From Synechococcaceae bacterium WBB_10_009 (GTDB taxonomy: Bacteria > Cyanobacteriota > Cyanobacteriia > PCC-6307 > Cyanobiaceae): a stretch of 13,749 nt of DNA. Location: positions 1 to 13,749 of the forward strand of contig RHBP01000029.1 in assembly GCA_010030955.1 (NCBI GenBank), in the 5' to 3' direction. The notes beneath the pieces were generated by a model, which saw nothing but the letters and a program-made list of their open reading frames with translations, was not told the DNA's origin and did not search any database. The translations under genes were made by a program, and so were the position numbers. Positions within the stretch are counted from its first letter, which is position 1. Each line of letters starts with the position of its first letter. Shown piece after piece: positions 1 through 6,319 of this stretch.

Positions 1-35
1 GCCTCCATCATTTCGGCGAGGGTGACTACGGCCAT
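1..35 (-). CDS. rpsB: 30S ribosomal protein S2, N-terminal fragment (runs off the window)
   Basis: The reverse complement of the first 35 bases reads ATG followed by codons for MAVVTLAEMME and then two bases of the next codon. This is the typical N-terminus of cyanobacterial ribosomal protein S2, where it is followed by a Gly-Ala-His-Phe-Gly-His stretch that would lie outside the window. S2 binds the 30S subunit and is needed for S1 recruitment. Only 11 codons are visible, so the call rests on a short but distinctive match and on the ATG being preceded by a 132-bp non-coding leader. The gene is co-directional with the glycosyltransferase upstream. No strong Shine-Dalgarno sequence is visible before the ATG. 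Confidence 0.8.
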   Translation of the reverse strand, partial: MAVVTLAEMME

Positions 36-167
36 GGTTGTGGTGGGTTTCGGGTTTGCCTCCACCTGCCAGGGACGCGTTGCCAGAGGGGCAATCGCCG
101 TCACCCGAAACGTGCAGGTGTGCGGTGTGAATGAACACCCGCACCCTACCAAACGGCCCTGCTGGAC
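36..167 (-). promoter_or_regulatory. rpsB leader / intergenic region with hairpins
   Basis: These 132 bp separate the glycosyltransferase stop from the rpsB start and contain no credible ORF. On the minus strand I see one good imperfect hairpin: arms at 135-144 and 120-128, nine pairs, one bulged base at 140, six-base loop. A smaller perfect 5-bp hairpin has arms 80-84 and 90-94. A third possible pairing, GGTGG/CCACC (42-46 with 62-66), lies just before the start codon. A tandem 7-base repeat sits at 45-57. None has a T-tract, so they do not look like terminators. S2 genes are autoregulated through their leader in several bacteria, so this may be an rpsB leader structure, but that is inference. 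I could not pick a convincing -35/-10 pair. Confidence 0.35.
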
Positions 168-1100
168 TCAGCTGAGGCCGGCGGCCCGGGCCTCGGCGTA
201 AAGGGCGCGCACGCCGATGCGGTTGAGGGGCAGGCGCAGCAGCTCCATGGCCACGCCGGGCTTGCCCCGGCGGATCAGCCAAGCCAGCAGCGGCCGCAGG
301 CTGCGTTCGTTGAGCAACCCCCCGAGGGTGAGCAGCTCCCAGAGCAGCTGATGCAGGGGGGTGAACTGGATGATGAAGCGCACCCGGCGGGTGGGGTGCT
401 TCCGGTAGAACACCAACCCCATTTTGGCCCGCTGCCGCTCCACCTCGATCAGCCGCGGCACCTGATCCAGGCTGAGGGCCGGATGCCAGTGGTAGCCCAC
501 CGCCTCCGGGCAACGCACCAGCACCACCCCCATGCGCCGCAGACGCTCCCCGAGCTCCAGGTCCTCCCAGCCGTAGAGACGAAAGCGGGTGTCAAACAGA
601 CCGCTTTGCTCGAGCACGGCGCGGTCGATGGCCACGTTGCCGGTGGCGAAGTAGGCCCAGGAGAGATCCCGCAGCTTGTGGGGCTCCTGGGTGGGGTGCT
701 CGAAATTGGCGGTGTTGATCACCGCGCCGTAGGTGAAGCAGAGCCGGTCGCCACGTTCCACCCAGCTCTGCTGCAGCCGGCGGGCGTGGCAGAGCAGGAA
801 ATCGGCGGTGACCACCAGGTCGCTGTCGATGAACACAATCACGTCGCCGCGGGCGTGCTCCACGCCGCGGTTGCGCCCCTCCGCCGGGCCGCCATGCTCC
901 TGTTGGATCAGCCGCACATGGGGCAGGCTCGACCCCTCCCGTGCCAGCCAGGCCACGGTGTCGTCGGTGGAACCATCGTCCACGAGCACCACCTCGTAGC
1001 CGCTGATCGGTGCCTCCAACCGCTGGTGCTCGAGGGCCTGCAGGCATTTCTGCAGGATCGGCAAGCGGTTGTAGGTGGGGATGACAACGCTCAGGAACAT
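168..1100 (-). CDS. Glycosyltransferase family 2 (GT-A fold)
   Basis: A 310-residue protein that probably transfers a sugar from a nucleotide-sugar donor onto a cell-surface glycan or lipid acceptor at the cytoplasmic membrane. The N-terminus (FLSVVIPTYNR, residues 2-12) is the standard GT2 opening. VDDGS (40-44) binds the nucleotide, and IDSD with Asp92-x-Asp94 is the DxD metal site. GWEDLELG (177-184) carries the Glu-Asp pair that usually supplies the catalytic base. The C-terminal ~80 residues (FTPLHQLLWELL and following) are moderately hydrophobic and may form an amphipathic membrane-associated region rather than clear spans. The ATG start is chosen because the GT2 motif begins at once; no Shine-Dalgarno sequence is visible. 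A strong terminator hairpin ends only 36 nt upstream, so it is unlikely simply to share the pcyA-dev transcript. Donor and acceptor cannot be read from the sequence. Confidence 0.88.
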   Translation of the reverse strand: MFLSVVIPTYNRLPILQKCLQALEHQRLEAPISGYEVVLVDDGSTDDTVAWLAREGSSLPHVRLIQQEHGGPAEGRNRGVEHARGDVIVFIDSDLVVTADFLLCHARRLQQSWVERGDRLCFTYGAVINTANFEHPTQEPHKLRDLSWAYFATGNVAIDRAVLEQSGLFDTRFRLYGWEDLELGERLRRMGVVLVRCPEAVGYHWHPALSLDQVPRLIEVERQRAKMGLVFYRKHPTRRVRFIIQFTPLHQLLWELLTLGGLLNERSLRPLLAWLIRRGKPGVAMELLRLPLNRIGVRALYAEARAAGLS

Positions 1101-1136
1101 GCGGCTGATCCGGTGGCGGGCGGTGGGCCTGGAGAC

Positions 1137-1157
1137 AAAAAGGGGGACCCCTCCCCC
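1137..1157 (-). terminator. Rho-independent terminator after the small basic protein gene
   Basis: On the minus strand the sequence is GGGGGA-GGGG-TCCCCC followed directly by TTTTTG: a six-pair GC-rich stem (arms 1152-1157 and 1142-1147), four-base loop, five-T tract (1141-1137). It lies 68 nt past the stop of the 51-residue protein gene and would end the pcyA-devBCA-small protein transcript. A second perfect hairpin without a T-tract (arms 1216-1221 and 1207-1212) sits immediately after that stop codon and may protect the 3' end. The terminator is only 36 nt before the glycosyltransferase start. Confidence 0.75.
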
Positions 1158-1224
1158 TCAGGATCCCCCCCACGGCATGGTCAATCGAACCGCGATGGAC
1201 TGTGACGCAGCCGGCGGCTGCGGA

Positions 1225-1380
1225 TCAGTCGGCGGCGCCGCCGTTGTTGGCGGTGCCGGTGACGCCGTTGCCAGCACCCTCACCACGGCCGTCGTTGCGC
1301 AGCTTGCGCTTCTTGAACTTGCGCGCGTAGGCGCGGTTGCGCTCTTGCTTTTCCTTCTTGAGGTTGCGGCGTTTGGCCAT
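1225..1380 (-). CDS. Small, highly basic protein of unknown function (51 aa)
   Basis: A 51-residue ORF whose first 28 residues (starting MAKRRNLKKEKQERNR) hold 15 Lys/Arg. They are followed by a Gly/Asn/Ala-rich, mildly acidic tail (GRGEGAGNG onward). The basic part would form a charged helix and resembles ribosome- or RNA-associated small proteins. I believe similar short proteins occur in other picocyanobacteria, but I cannot name a family. The gene starts 35 nt after devA's stop and is followed by a strong terminator, so it is probably the last gene of the pcyA-devBCA transcript. The ATG at 1380 is preceded by no clear Shine-Dalgarno sequence. The same frame stays open far upstream inside devA, but that extension is an out-of-frame shadow. 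RNA or ribosome binding is inference from composition. Confidence 0.72.
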   Translation of the reverse strand: MAKRRNLKKEKQERNRAYARKFKKRKLRNDGRGEGAGNGVTGTANNGGAAD

Positions 1381-1415
1381 CGAAACGGCGGGGGCTGTTG
1401 AAGATTCACTCCACC

Positions 1416-2156
1416 CTACTGAACGGCGGTGGTGCCATCGCTGGGCGTCAGGCGTTTGAGGCGACCGTCCTCCATGCGCAGCAAGCGGTCGGCGATGTCG
1501 AGGATGCGTGGGTCGTGGGTGACCATCAACACAGCGCAGCCCTGCTCCTGGGCCAGCCGTTGCAACAGCTCCACCACCTCGCGGCCCGTGCGGGAATCGA
1601 GCGCGGCGGTGGGTTCGTCCGCCAGCAGCAGACGGGGGTGGGCCGCCAGGGCGCGGGCGATCGCCACCCGCTGCTTCTGGCCGCCGGAGAGGTCGTGGGG
1701 AAGCTTGTGCAGCTCGGCCCCGAGCCCCACCGCCCGCAGCCATTCCCTCGCCTGGTCGCGCCTGGCGCGGTAGCCCATGCCCGGGAGCAGATCGGCTCCC
1801 ATCTGCACGTTCTGCTCGGCGGTGAGGCAGCGCAGCAGGTTGTGACCTTGGAAAATCATGCCGATGGAGCGGCGCAGCTGCTGGCGCTGGCGCTGGTTGG
1901 CCCCGGCCAACTCGCAGCCCAGCACCTGAACCGAACCCTCCTGCACCTGGCGCAGGGCCCCCACGAGCGTGAGCAGGGTGGTTTTGCCGCAGCCGGAGGG
2001 TCCGGTGAGCAGCACCACCTCCCCGGGGGCCACCTGCAGGTCGATGCCCTGCAGCACCTGGCGGCGGGTGTCGCCCTTGCCGTACCAGTGGTTGAGGCCC
2101 TCCAGGGCGATGGCGTGGGGGGTGGAGGCAGGGGGCATCCGGGCGGTCCGCGTCAC
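1416..2156 (-). CDS. devA: DevA-type ABC exporter ATP-binding protein
   Basis: A 246-residue ATPase subunit that would power export by the DevBCA complex on the cytoplasmic side of the inner membrane. Walker A is GPSGCGKTT (52-60), the Q-loop Gln is 103, the ABC signature LSGGQKQR is 156-163, Walker B LLLADEP is 176-182 with catalytic Glu181, and the H-loop His is 214. Length and motif spacing fit the LolD/MacB-like DevA family. The start is taken as GTG at 2156, 3 nt after devC's stop; an ATG at 2138 (residue 7) is a real alternative that loses nothing conserved. Neither has a clear Shine-Dalgarno site. devC and devB lie immediately upstream in the same operon. In heterocyst-forming species the system exports envelope glycolipids; here, in a probable unicellular strain, the substrate is unknown. 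Confidence 0.9.
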   Translation of the reverse strand: MTRTARMPPASTPHAIALEGLNHWYGKGDTRRQVLQGIDLQVAPGEVVLLTGPSGCGKTTLLTLVGALRQVQEGSVQVLGCELAGANQRQRQQLRRSIGMIFQGHNLLRCLTAEQNVQMGADLLPGMGYRARRDQAREWLRAVGLGAELHKLPHDLSGGQKQRVAIARALAAHPRLLLADEPTAALDSRTGREVVELLQRLAQEQGCAVLMVTHDPRILDIADRLLRMEDGRLKRLTPSDGTTAVQ

Positions 2157-2159
2157 GGC

Positions 2160-3347
2160 TCAGAAGATCTCCGCCGGATCGGCATCCGCCAGGCGGCGCA
2201 TGGCCAGGGCGGCGGAGGCCATGCACATCACCAGGATCATGGTGAGCACCGTGAAGGCCCGGGTGGTGTCCATGGCCACCGGCAATTGGGTGGCGCTACG
2301 CACCAACCAGTAGAGACCCTGGCCGGCGGCGTAGGCGGGCAGGTAACCGAATGCCGCCAGCAACAACCCCTCCCGGGCCACCACACCCAACAGGCTGGTG
2401 AGCCGGTAGCCCATGGCCATCAGCGTGGCGTATTCGGGCAGGTGATCGCTGACATCGCTGTACAGCACCTGGTAGACGATCACGCAGCCCACCACAAACC
2501 CCATGGCGGCACCGAGGCTGAAGATGAAGCCGATGGAGGTGCTGGTGCGCCAGTAGTTCTGCTCGAAGGCGATGAAGCCCTCCTTGGTAAGCACGGTGAC
2601 ATCGCTGGGCAACTGCGCCTGCAGGCGCTTGGCGACGGCGGCCGCATCGGAGCCCGGCTTCAGACGCACCAACCCCACCTCAATGCTGCCGGGGGGGGTG
2701 TTGGGCAGCAGCTCGAGGAAGGTTTCACTGCTGGTGAGCAGGTTGCCGTCGGCCCCGAAGGAGGTGCCCAGCCCCACCAGCCCCGCCACCCGCACCCGTT
2801 TGCCGGCGATTTCGCTCTCCACGGTGCGGCCCTGCTGGAACCACTCGGCCACCGGCCCGAACTCCGGCCGGGACTGCTGGTCGAACAGCACGCGGCCCTT
2901 CTGGCTGAGCAGGCGGGCCTTCGGCGCCAGGGTGGGATCGGTGAACAGGGGATCACCCGGCTCAAAACCGAGGGCCAGGATCGAGCGGGTGGCACGGGTT
3001 TGGGGGTTGCGCCACAGCAGCAGGTTCCAATGCACCGGGGTGATGCCCTCCACCTCCGGCGACGCCATCACCTGCACGAGGCGGCGGCGCGGAAAGCCCG
3101 CCATGCTCACCGAGCTGGTGGAGCGCGGGCTGATCAACACCAGATCTGCATCAAACAACCGGTGGATGGTGACGCTGGCGTCGAACAGTCCATCGCGGAA
3201 GCCCAGCTGCATGAACATCAGGATCCCGGCGAAGCTGATGCCCGCCAGGGCCACCGCCAGCCGCACCGGCTGCCGGGTGAGCAGCAGCCAGGCCAGGGGG
3301 ATGCGCCGAGCCCGCCAGCGGGCCGCCAACCAGGCCCTCAGGCTCAC
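2160..3347 (-). CDS. devC: DevC-type ABC exporter permease
   Basis: A 395-residue inner-membrane permease of the FtsX/MacB-like type. The layout fits: a first membrane span at about 29-49, a large periplasmic domain at about 50-268, then three spans near 271-294, 318-340 and 363-384. It ends in ADPAEIF, close to the ADPAEVF-type ending I associate with DevC. FRDGLFDAS (50-58) and the segment around LPEYATLMAMGY (303-314) are also typical; the latter is the cytoplasmic coupling region that contacts the ATPase. The start is GTG at 3347, overlapping devB's TGA in a GTGA arrangement, a 4-nt overlap that implies translational coupling. It would work with devB (periplasmic adaptor), devA (ATPase) and an unlinked TolC-like outer-membrane channel. 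Confidence 0.9.
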   Translation of the reverse strand: MSLRAWLAARWRARRIPLAWLLLTRQPVRLAVALAGISFAGILMFMQLGFRDGLFDASVTIHRLFDADLVLISPRSTSSVSMAGFPRRRLVQVMASPEVEGITPVHWNLLLWRNPQTRATRSILALGFEPGDPLFTDPTLAPKARLLSQKGRVLFDQQSRPEFGPVAEWFQQGRTVESEIAGKRVRVAGLVGLGTSFGADGNLLTSSETFLELLPNTPPGSIEVGLVRLKPGSDAAAVAKRLQAQLPSDVTVLTKEGFIAFEQNYWRTSTSIGFIFSLGAAMGFVVGCVIVYQVLYSDVSDHLPEYATLMAMGYRLTSLLGVVAREGLLLAAFGYLPAYAAGQGLYWLVRSATQLPVAMDTTRAFTVLTMILVMCMASAALAMRRLADADPAEIF

Positions 3348-4246
3348 GGCGTGAAGCGGGCGATCAGCTTCAGGCCCGCCAGGTTGCGCACCCGGGCGGC
3401 GGCCTGCGGATCGAGGGCCAGCCGCACCTCCACCACCCGGGCATCGGCGTCGCCGGTGGGATCGGTGGAGAGCACCTGGCGCTGGCTCACCTGGGGGGAG
3501 ATGCGCAGCACCCGGGCCTGGAGGGTGCCGCTGAAGCCGCCGTTCTCACTGGTGAGGCTCACCCGTTGGCCCACGCGCACCCGGTTGATGTCGCTCTCGT
3601 AAACCTCGGCGACCGCCTCCATCTGATCACTGGCGCCCAGCTCCATCACCCCCTTGGCGCCGGGTCGCTCGCCCACCTGGGCGTGGATCTTGAGCACCGT
3701 GGCCTCCAGGGGCGCCCGCAGCTCGCTCATGGCGAGATCCACCTGCAGGCCCTGGCGTTGGGCAAGGGCTTCACGCCACTGGCCCTCCAGTTTCACCAGT
3801 TCATCGCGCTTTTCTTCGAGCAACACCTGCGAGGCCGCACCGGTGGAGGCGGCGCGGGAATAGCGATCCACCTCGCGGCGCTGGAGGCGAATCTGGGCCT
3901 GCAGGCTCTGCAGCCGAGCCGTCACGGCCGCCAGGTCGGCCTGCAGGCGCGGGCGGTTGTCAAAGCTGGCCAGCAGCTGGCCGCGGCGCACCCGTTGCCC
4001 CTCCTGCACCAACAGCTGGCTCAGGCGTGGCGCTCCGGCGAAGCCACTGCTCGGGGCCGCCAGCTCCACCACCTCACCGGCGGGTTCGAGGTAGCCCAGG
4101 GCCGAGACGGCCTCAGGCTGGACCACCTGGGGTGGAACCGCAGCGGGGGCGGATTTGGGGCTGGGGCGCACCGCCAGGGCCGCCAGCACGAGCAGCAGGG
4201 AACCACCGCCCACCAGGAGCCACGGCCGGGCGGTGAGACGCGCCAT
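3344..4246 (-). CDS. devB: DevB-type periplasmic adaptor (HlyD family membrane fusion protein)
   Basis: A 300-residue adaptor linking the DevCA inner-membrane pump to an outer-membrane channel. It has an N-terminal membrane anchor at about 9-26, a Pro/Ala linker, then SALGYLEPAGEVVEL (48-62), which resembles the opening of DevB proteins. A lipoyl half-motif follows (EGQRVRRGQLLASFD, 82-96), then a helical hairpin at about 100-172, the second lipoyl half (LRAPLEATVLKIHAQVGE, 176-193) and a beta-barrel/membrane-proximal part. The start is placed at 4246, where TGATG couples it to pcyA's stop with a 1-nt overlap. A 40-residue longer version from 4366 exists but lies wholly inside pcyA and precedes the membrane anchor. 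The C-terminus overlaps devC by 4 nt. Confidence 0.9.
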   Translation of the reverse strand: MARLTARPWLLVGGGSLLLVLAALAVRPSPKSAPAAVPPQVVQPEAVSALGYLEPAGEVVELAAPSSGFAGAPRLSQLLVQEGQRVRRGQLLASFDNRPRLQADLAAVTARLQSLQAQIRLQRREVDRYSRAASTGAASQVLLEEKRDELVKLEGQWREALAQRQGLQVDLAMSELRAPLEATVLKIHAQVGERPGAKGVMELGASDQMEAVAEVYESDINRVRVGQRVSLTSENGGFSGTLQARVLRISPQVSQRQVLSTDPTGDADARVVEVRLALDPQAAARVRNLAGLKLIARFTP

Positions 4247-4977
4247 CAACACGGCGGCAGCGGATCGTCGAACAACAACTGCTCGATGTAGCGATCGGCC
4301 CACTCGGGGTTGAAGGCCTTCTCCAACACCCGGCGTGTCTTGTCGTTGCGTTTCTGCTGCTGGCAATAGGAGAGCTGACCCCGGTGCCGTTCCACGGTAT
4401 CGGGGTGATCACTGGGCTGGGCCGGCGCCGTGCGGCTGGCGGCGGCGATCACATCGAGCACATCGCCCACCAGCGCCACAAACTGCTCCTCCTCAGCGGC
4501 ATCGCTGGGGCGCACAAACCGCACGTAGGGGGAGAAGATCGTGCCCCAGGCCGGCAGCTCGCGCTCTTGGCTGAAGGTCCGCGTCGGCAGGGCCTCCAGG
4601 GCCGCCGCCACCGGGGCCGGAAGGGCGGGCCCCACGGGCGACAGGTCAACGATCGCGGCAGACACCACCCCGCGGCCGGCCACGATGTCAGCACCGAACA
4701 CCGGCAGGTCGTAGCGGGGATCGGGAAAGAAGACGCAATGCAGGATCTGCAGGCCCGCCCCCAGGCGGGCTGTCTCCAGGTGGAGTTTGCGCAGGCCGCG
4801 GCTGCGGCGCAGCTCGTTGCGAATGAACAGATCTTCGCCATCAAGGCTGCCGCTGATGGCCTCCAGCTCCGGGTCCACCGCGAGGGGCTCGAGCTCCGGC
4901 AGCTGGGCCCAGCACAGGCGAACCCGATCGGCGAGCGCGTCCACCAGCGGGTGGATGCCGAGGGCGGCGGAACTCAT
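4246..4977 (-). CDS. pcyA: Phycocyanobilin:ferredoxin oxidoreductase
   Basis: PcyA reduces biliverdin IXalpha to phycocyanobilin with four electrons from ferredoxin, supplying chromophore for phycobiliproteins and phytochromes. The 243-residue length is normal. The core around GLRKLHLETARLGAG (61-75), QILHCVFFPDPRYDLPVFG (77-95) and the C-terminal YCQQQKRNDKTRRVLEKAF (204-222) are highly characteristic. The catalytic trio maps as Glu68, His80 and Asp97, with the same 12- and 17-residue spacings as Glu76/His88/Asp105 of the Synechocystis enzyme. The ATG at 4977 leaves a normal N-terminus. The gene is divergent from the M16 pair across 67 bp and appears to be the first gene of a coupled operon with devBCA, an association whose meaning is unclear. 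Confidence 0.96.
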   Translation of the reverse strand: MSSAALGIHPLVDALADRVRLCWAQLPELEPLAVDPELEAISGSLDGEDLFIRNELRRSRGLRKLHLETARLGAGLQILHCVFFPDPRYDLPVFGADIVAGRGVVSAAIVDLSPVGPALPAPVAAALEALPTRTFSQERELPAWGTIFSPYVRFVRPSDAAEEEQFVALVGDVLDVIAAASRTAPAQPSDHPDTVERHRGQLSYCQQQKRNDKTRRVLEKAFNPEWADRYIEQLLFDDPLPPC

Positions 4978-5044
4978 GGTGGATGCCGCGGCGACACGCT
5001 GCTGATCCTGCCAGCAGAATGCCCTCAGCCCCCCAGGCCAGCCG
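4978..5044. promoter_or_regulatory. Divergent pcyA / M16 promoter region with an inverted repeat
   Basis: Only 67 bp separate the divergent pcyA and M16 start codons, so both promoters should lie here or run into the genes. It contains a perfect 6-bp inverted repeat, CTGCTG (4999-5004) and CAGCAG (5012-5017), with a 7-base spacer. A weak sigma70-like pair for the plus strand is GCGACA (4991-4996) and CAGAAT (5015-5020), 18 bp apart, each matching 4 of 6 consensus bases; the -10 would overlap the repeat's right arm. I see no convincing pair for pcyA on the minus strand. In such GC-rich DNA these are low-confidence sites. Confidence 0.3.
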
Positions 5045-6319
5045 TTGCCGCCCCAGCCCGTTGCCGCCGTTCAGCCCCTACCTGATCCGCAGCAGCTGCA
5101 CCTGAGCAATGGCGCCGCGGTGGTGCAGATCGACTTGCCCCAGGCGCCGGTGGTCTGCATCGATTTCTGGTGCCGCGCCGGCAGTGCCCGTGAATCCAGC
5201 AGCGAATCCGGCATCGCCCACTTTCTCGAGCACATGGTGTTCAAGGGCAGCGCCCGGTTGGCGGCGGGGGAATTTGATTACCGGGTGGAGGCCCTCGGGG
5301 GCAACAGCAATGCCGCCACCGGCTTCGACGATGTGCACTACCACGTGTTGATGCCGCCCGAGGCCAGCGACGACGCCCTGGAGCTGCTGCTGGATTTGGT
5401 GCTGGAGCCCCGGCTCGACGCCGCTGACTTCGAGCTGGAGCGGCAGGTGGTGCTGGAGGAGCTGGCCCAGAGCGAAGACCAGCCGGAGGAGGTGGCCTTC
5501 CAGGAGTTGCTCCACCAGGCCTGCGGATCCCACGCCTACGGATTGCCAATCCTGGGGGAACGGGAGGCCCTGGAGGCCCACCGGCCCGATGCCATGGCCC
5601 TGTTCCACCGGCGCCACTACCGGCCCGAGCGCTGTTGCCTGGCGATCGCCGGACCGGTGGGCACCCGAACCGACGCCCTGCGGGAGCGGCTGGAGCGCTC
5701 ACGGCTGGGCCAACTGCAGCCGGGCGGGGAACCGGAGACCACGCCGACCCCACTGGACCTGCAGGCGGGGTCGGCTCGCCTTGAGCTGCCGCGGCTGGAG
5801 GCGGCGCGGCTGCTGATGGTGTGGCAGCTGCCGGGGGCGGCGGATCAGCGCACGGTGCTGGGCGGCGATCTGCTCACCACCCTGCTGGCGGAAGGGCGCC
5901 GCAGCCGGCTGGTGGAACGCCTGCGGGAGGAGCTGCGCCTGGTGGAGAGCATCGACCTCGACCTCAACGTGCTGGAGAGCGGTTGCCTGGTGCTGCTGGA
6001 GGCGGTGTGCGAGGCGGAACAGCTGGAGGCGGTGGAGCGGGAGGTGGGCCGGGTGCTGCTGGAGCTGCAGGAGCGGCCCGCGGCGGCGGCGGAGGTGGAG
6101 CGGGCGCGCCGCCTGGTGGGCAATGGCTACCGCTTCAGCCTCGAGGTGGCGGGCTCGGTGGCCGCCATGGTGGGCAACAGCCACCTGTGGCAACGGCGCC
6201 ACGGCCTGCAGGCACCCCTCGACTGGCTGCAGCAGTGGGACGCGGACAGCCTCCAGCGGGAGCTGGTGCCGCTGTTGGCACCGGAGCGGGCCTTCAGCCT
6301 GCGGGCGGTGCCGGCATGA
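5045..6319 (+). CDS. M16 family zinc metallopeptidase, catalytic subunit
   Basis: A 424-residue M16B (mitochondrial processing peptidase/PqqL-like) peptidase that would degrade or trim short unfolded peptides. The inverted zinc motif HFLEH (His59, Glu62, His63) is intact, and Glu139 in the LEEL stretch falls 76 residues after His63, the usual spacing for the third ligand. GGNSNAATGFDDVHYH (85-100) is the typical following beta segment. The C-terminal half is a second M16 domain without zinc ligands. At the position of the substrate-binding Tyr it has Glu301 (LREELRLVES), so that function may be left to the partner. No signal peptide is visible, so it is probably cytoplasmic. The start is tentatively TTG at 5045, because no ATG or GTG lies upstream in frame before a stop at 5003. 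The stop overlaps the next start as ATGA. Confidence 0.9.
   Translation: MPPQPVAAVQPLPDPQQLHLSNGAAVVQIDLPQAPVVCIDFWCRAGSARESSSESGIAHFLEHMVFKGSARLAAGEFDYRVEALGGNSNAATGFDDVHYHVLMPPEASDDALELLLDLVLEPRLDAADFELERQVVLEELAQSEDQPEEVAFQELLHQACGSHAYGLPILGEREALEAHRPDAMALFHRRHYRPERCCLAIAGPVGTRTDALRERLERSRLGQLQPGGEPETTPTPLDLQAGSARLELPRLEAARLLMVWQLPGAADQRTVLGGDLLTTLLAEGRRSRLVERLREELRLVESIDLDLNVLESGCLVLLEAVCEAEQLEAVEREVGRVLLELQERPAAAAEVERARRLVGNGYRFSLEVAGSVAAMVGNSHLWQRRHGLQAPLDWLQQWDADSLQRELVPLLAPERAFSLRAVPA

Noticed and set aside
351..1205. A 284-codon plus-strand open frame opposite the glycosyltransferase
   Set aside because: Antisense shadow of a gene with a complete GT2 motif set; no motif of its own.
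1207..1221. Perfect hairpin just after the small basic gene, as a terminator
   Set aside because: It has no T-tract; the real terminator is the hairpin at 1137-1157.
1398..3602. A 734-codon open frame on the plus strand opposite devA and devC
   Set aside because: Composition is the same His/Gly/Gln-rich antisense type, with no recognisable motif; the minus-strand genes carry full ABC transporter motifs.
4247..4366. Longer devB start at 4366
   Set aside because: The 40 extra residues lie wholly in pcyA, have no family resemblance and precede the membrane anchor; the TGATG coupling at 4246 is a better start.
5821..6315. N-terminal extension of the second M16 protein back to 5821
   Set aside because: Gly/Ala-rich out-of-frame reading of the first M16 gene; the ATGA overlap at 6316 marks the real start.
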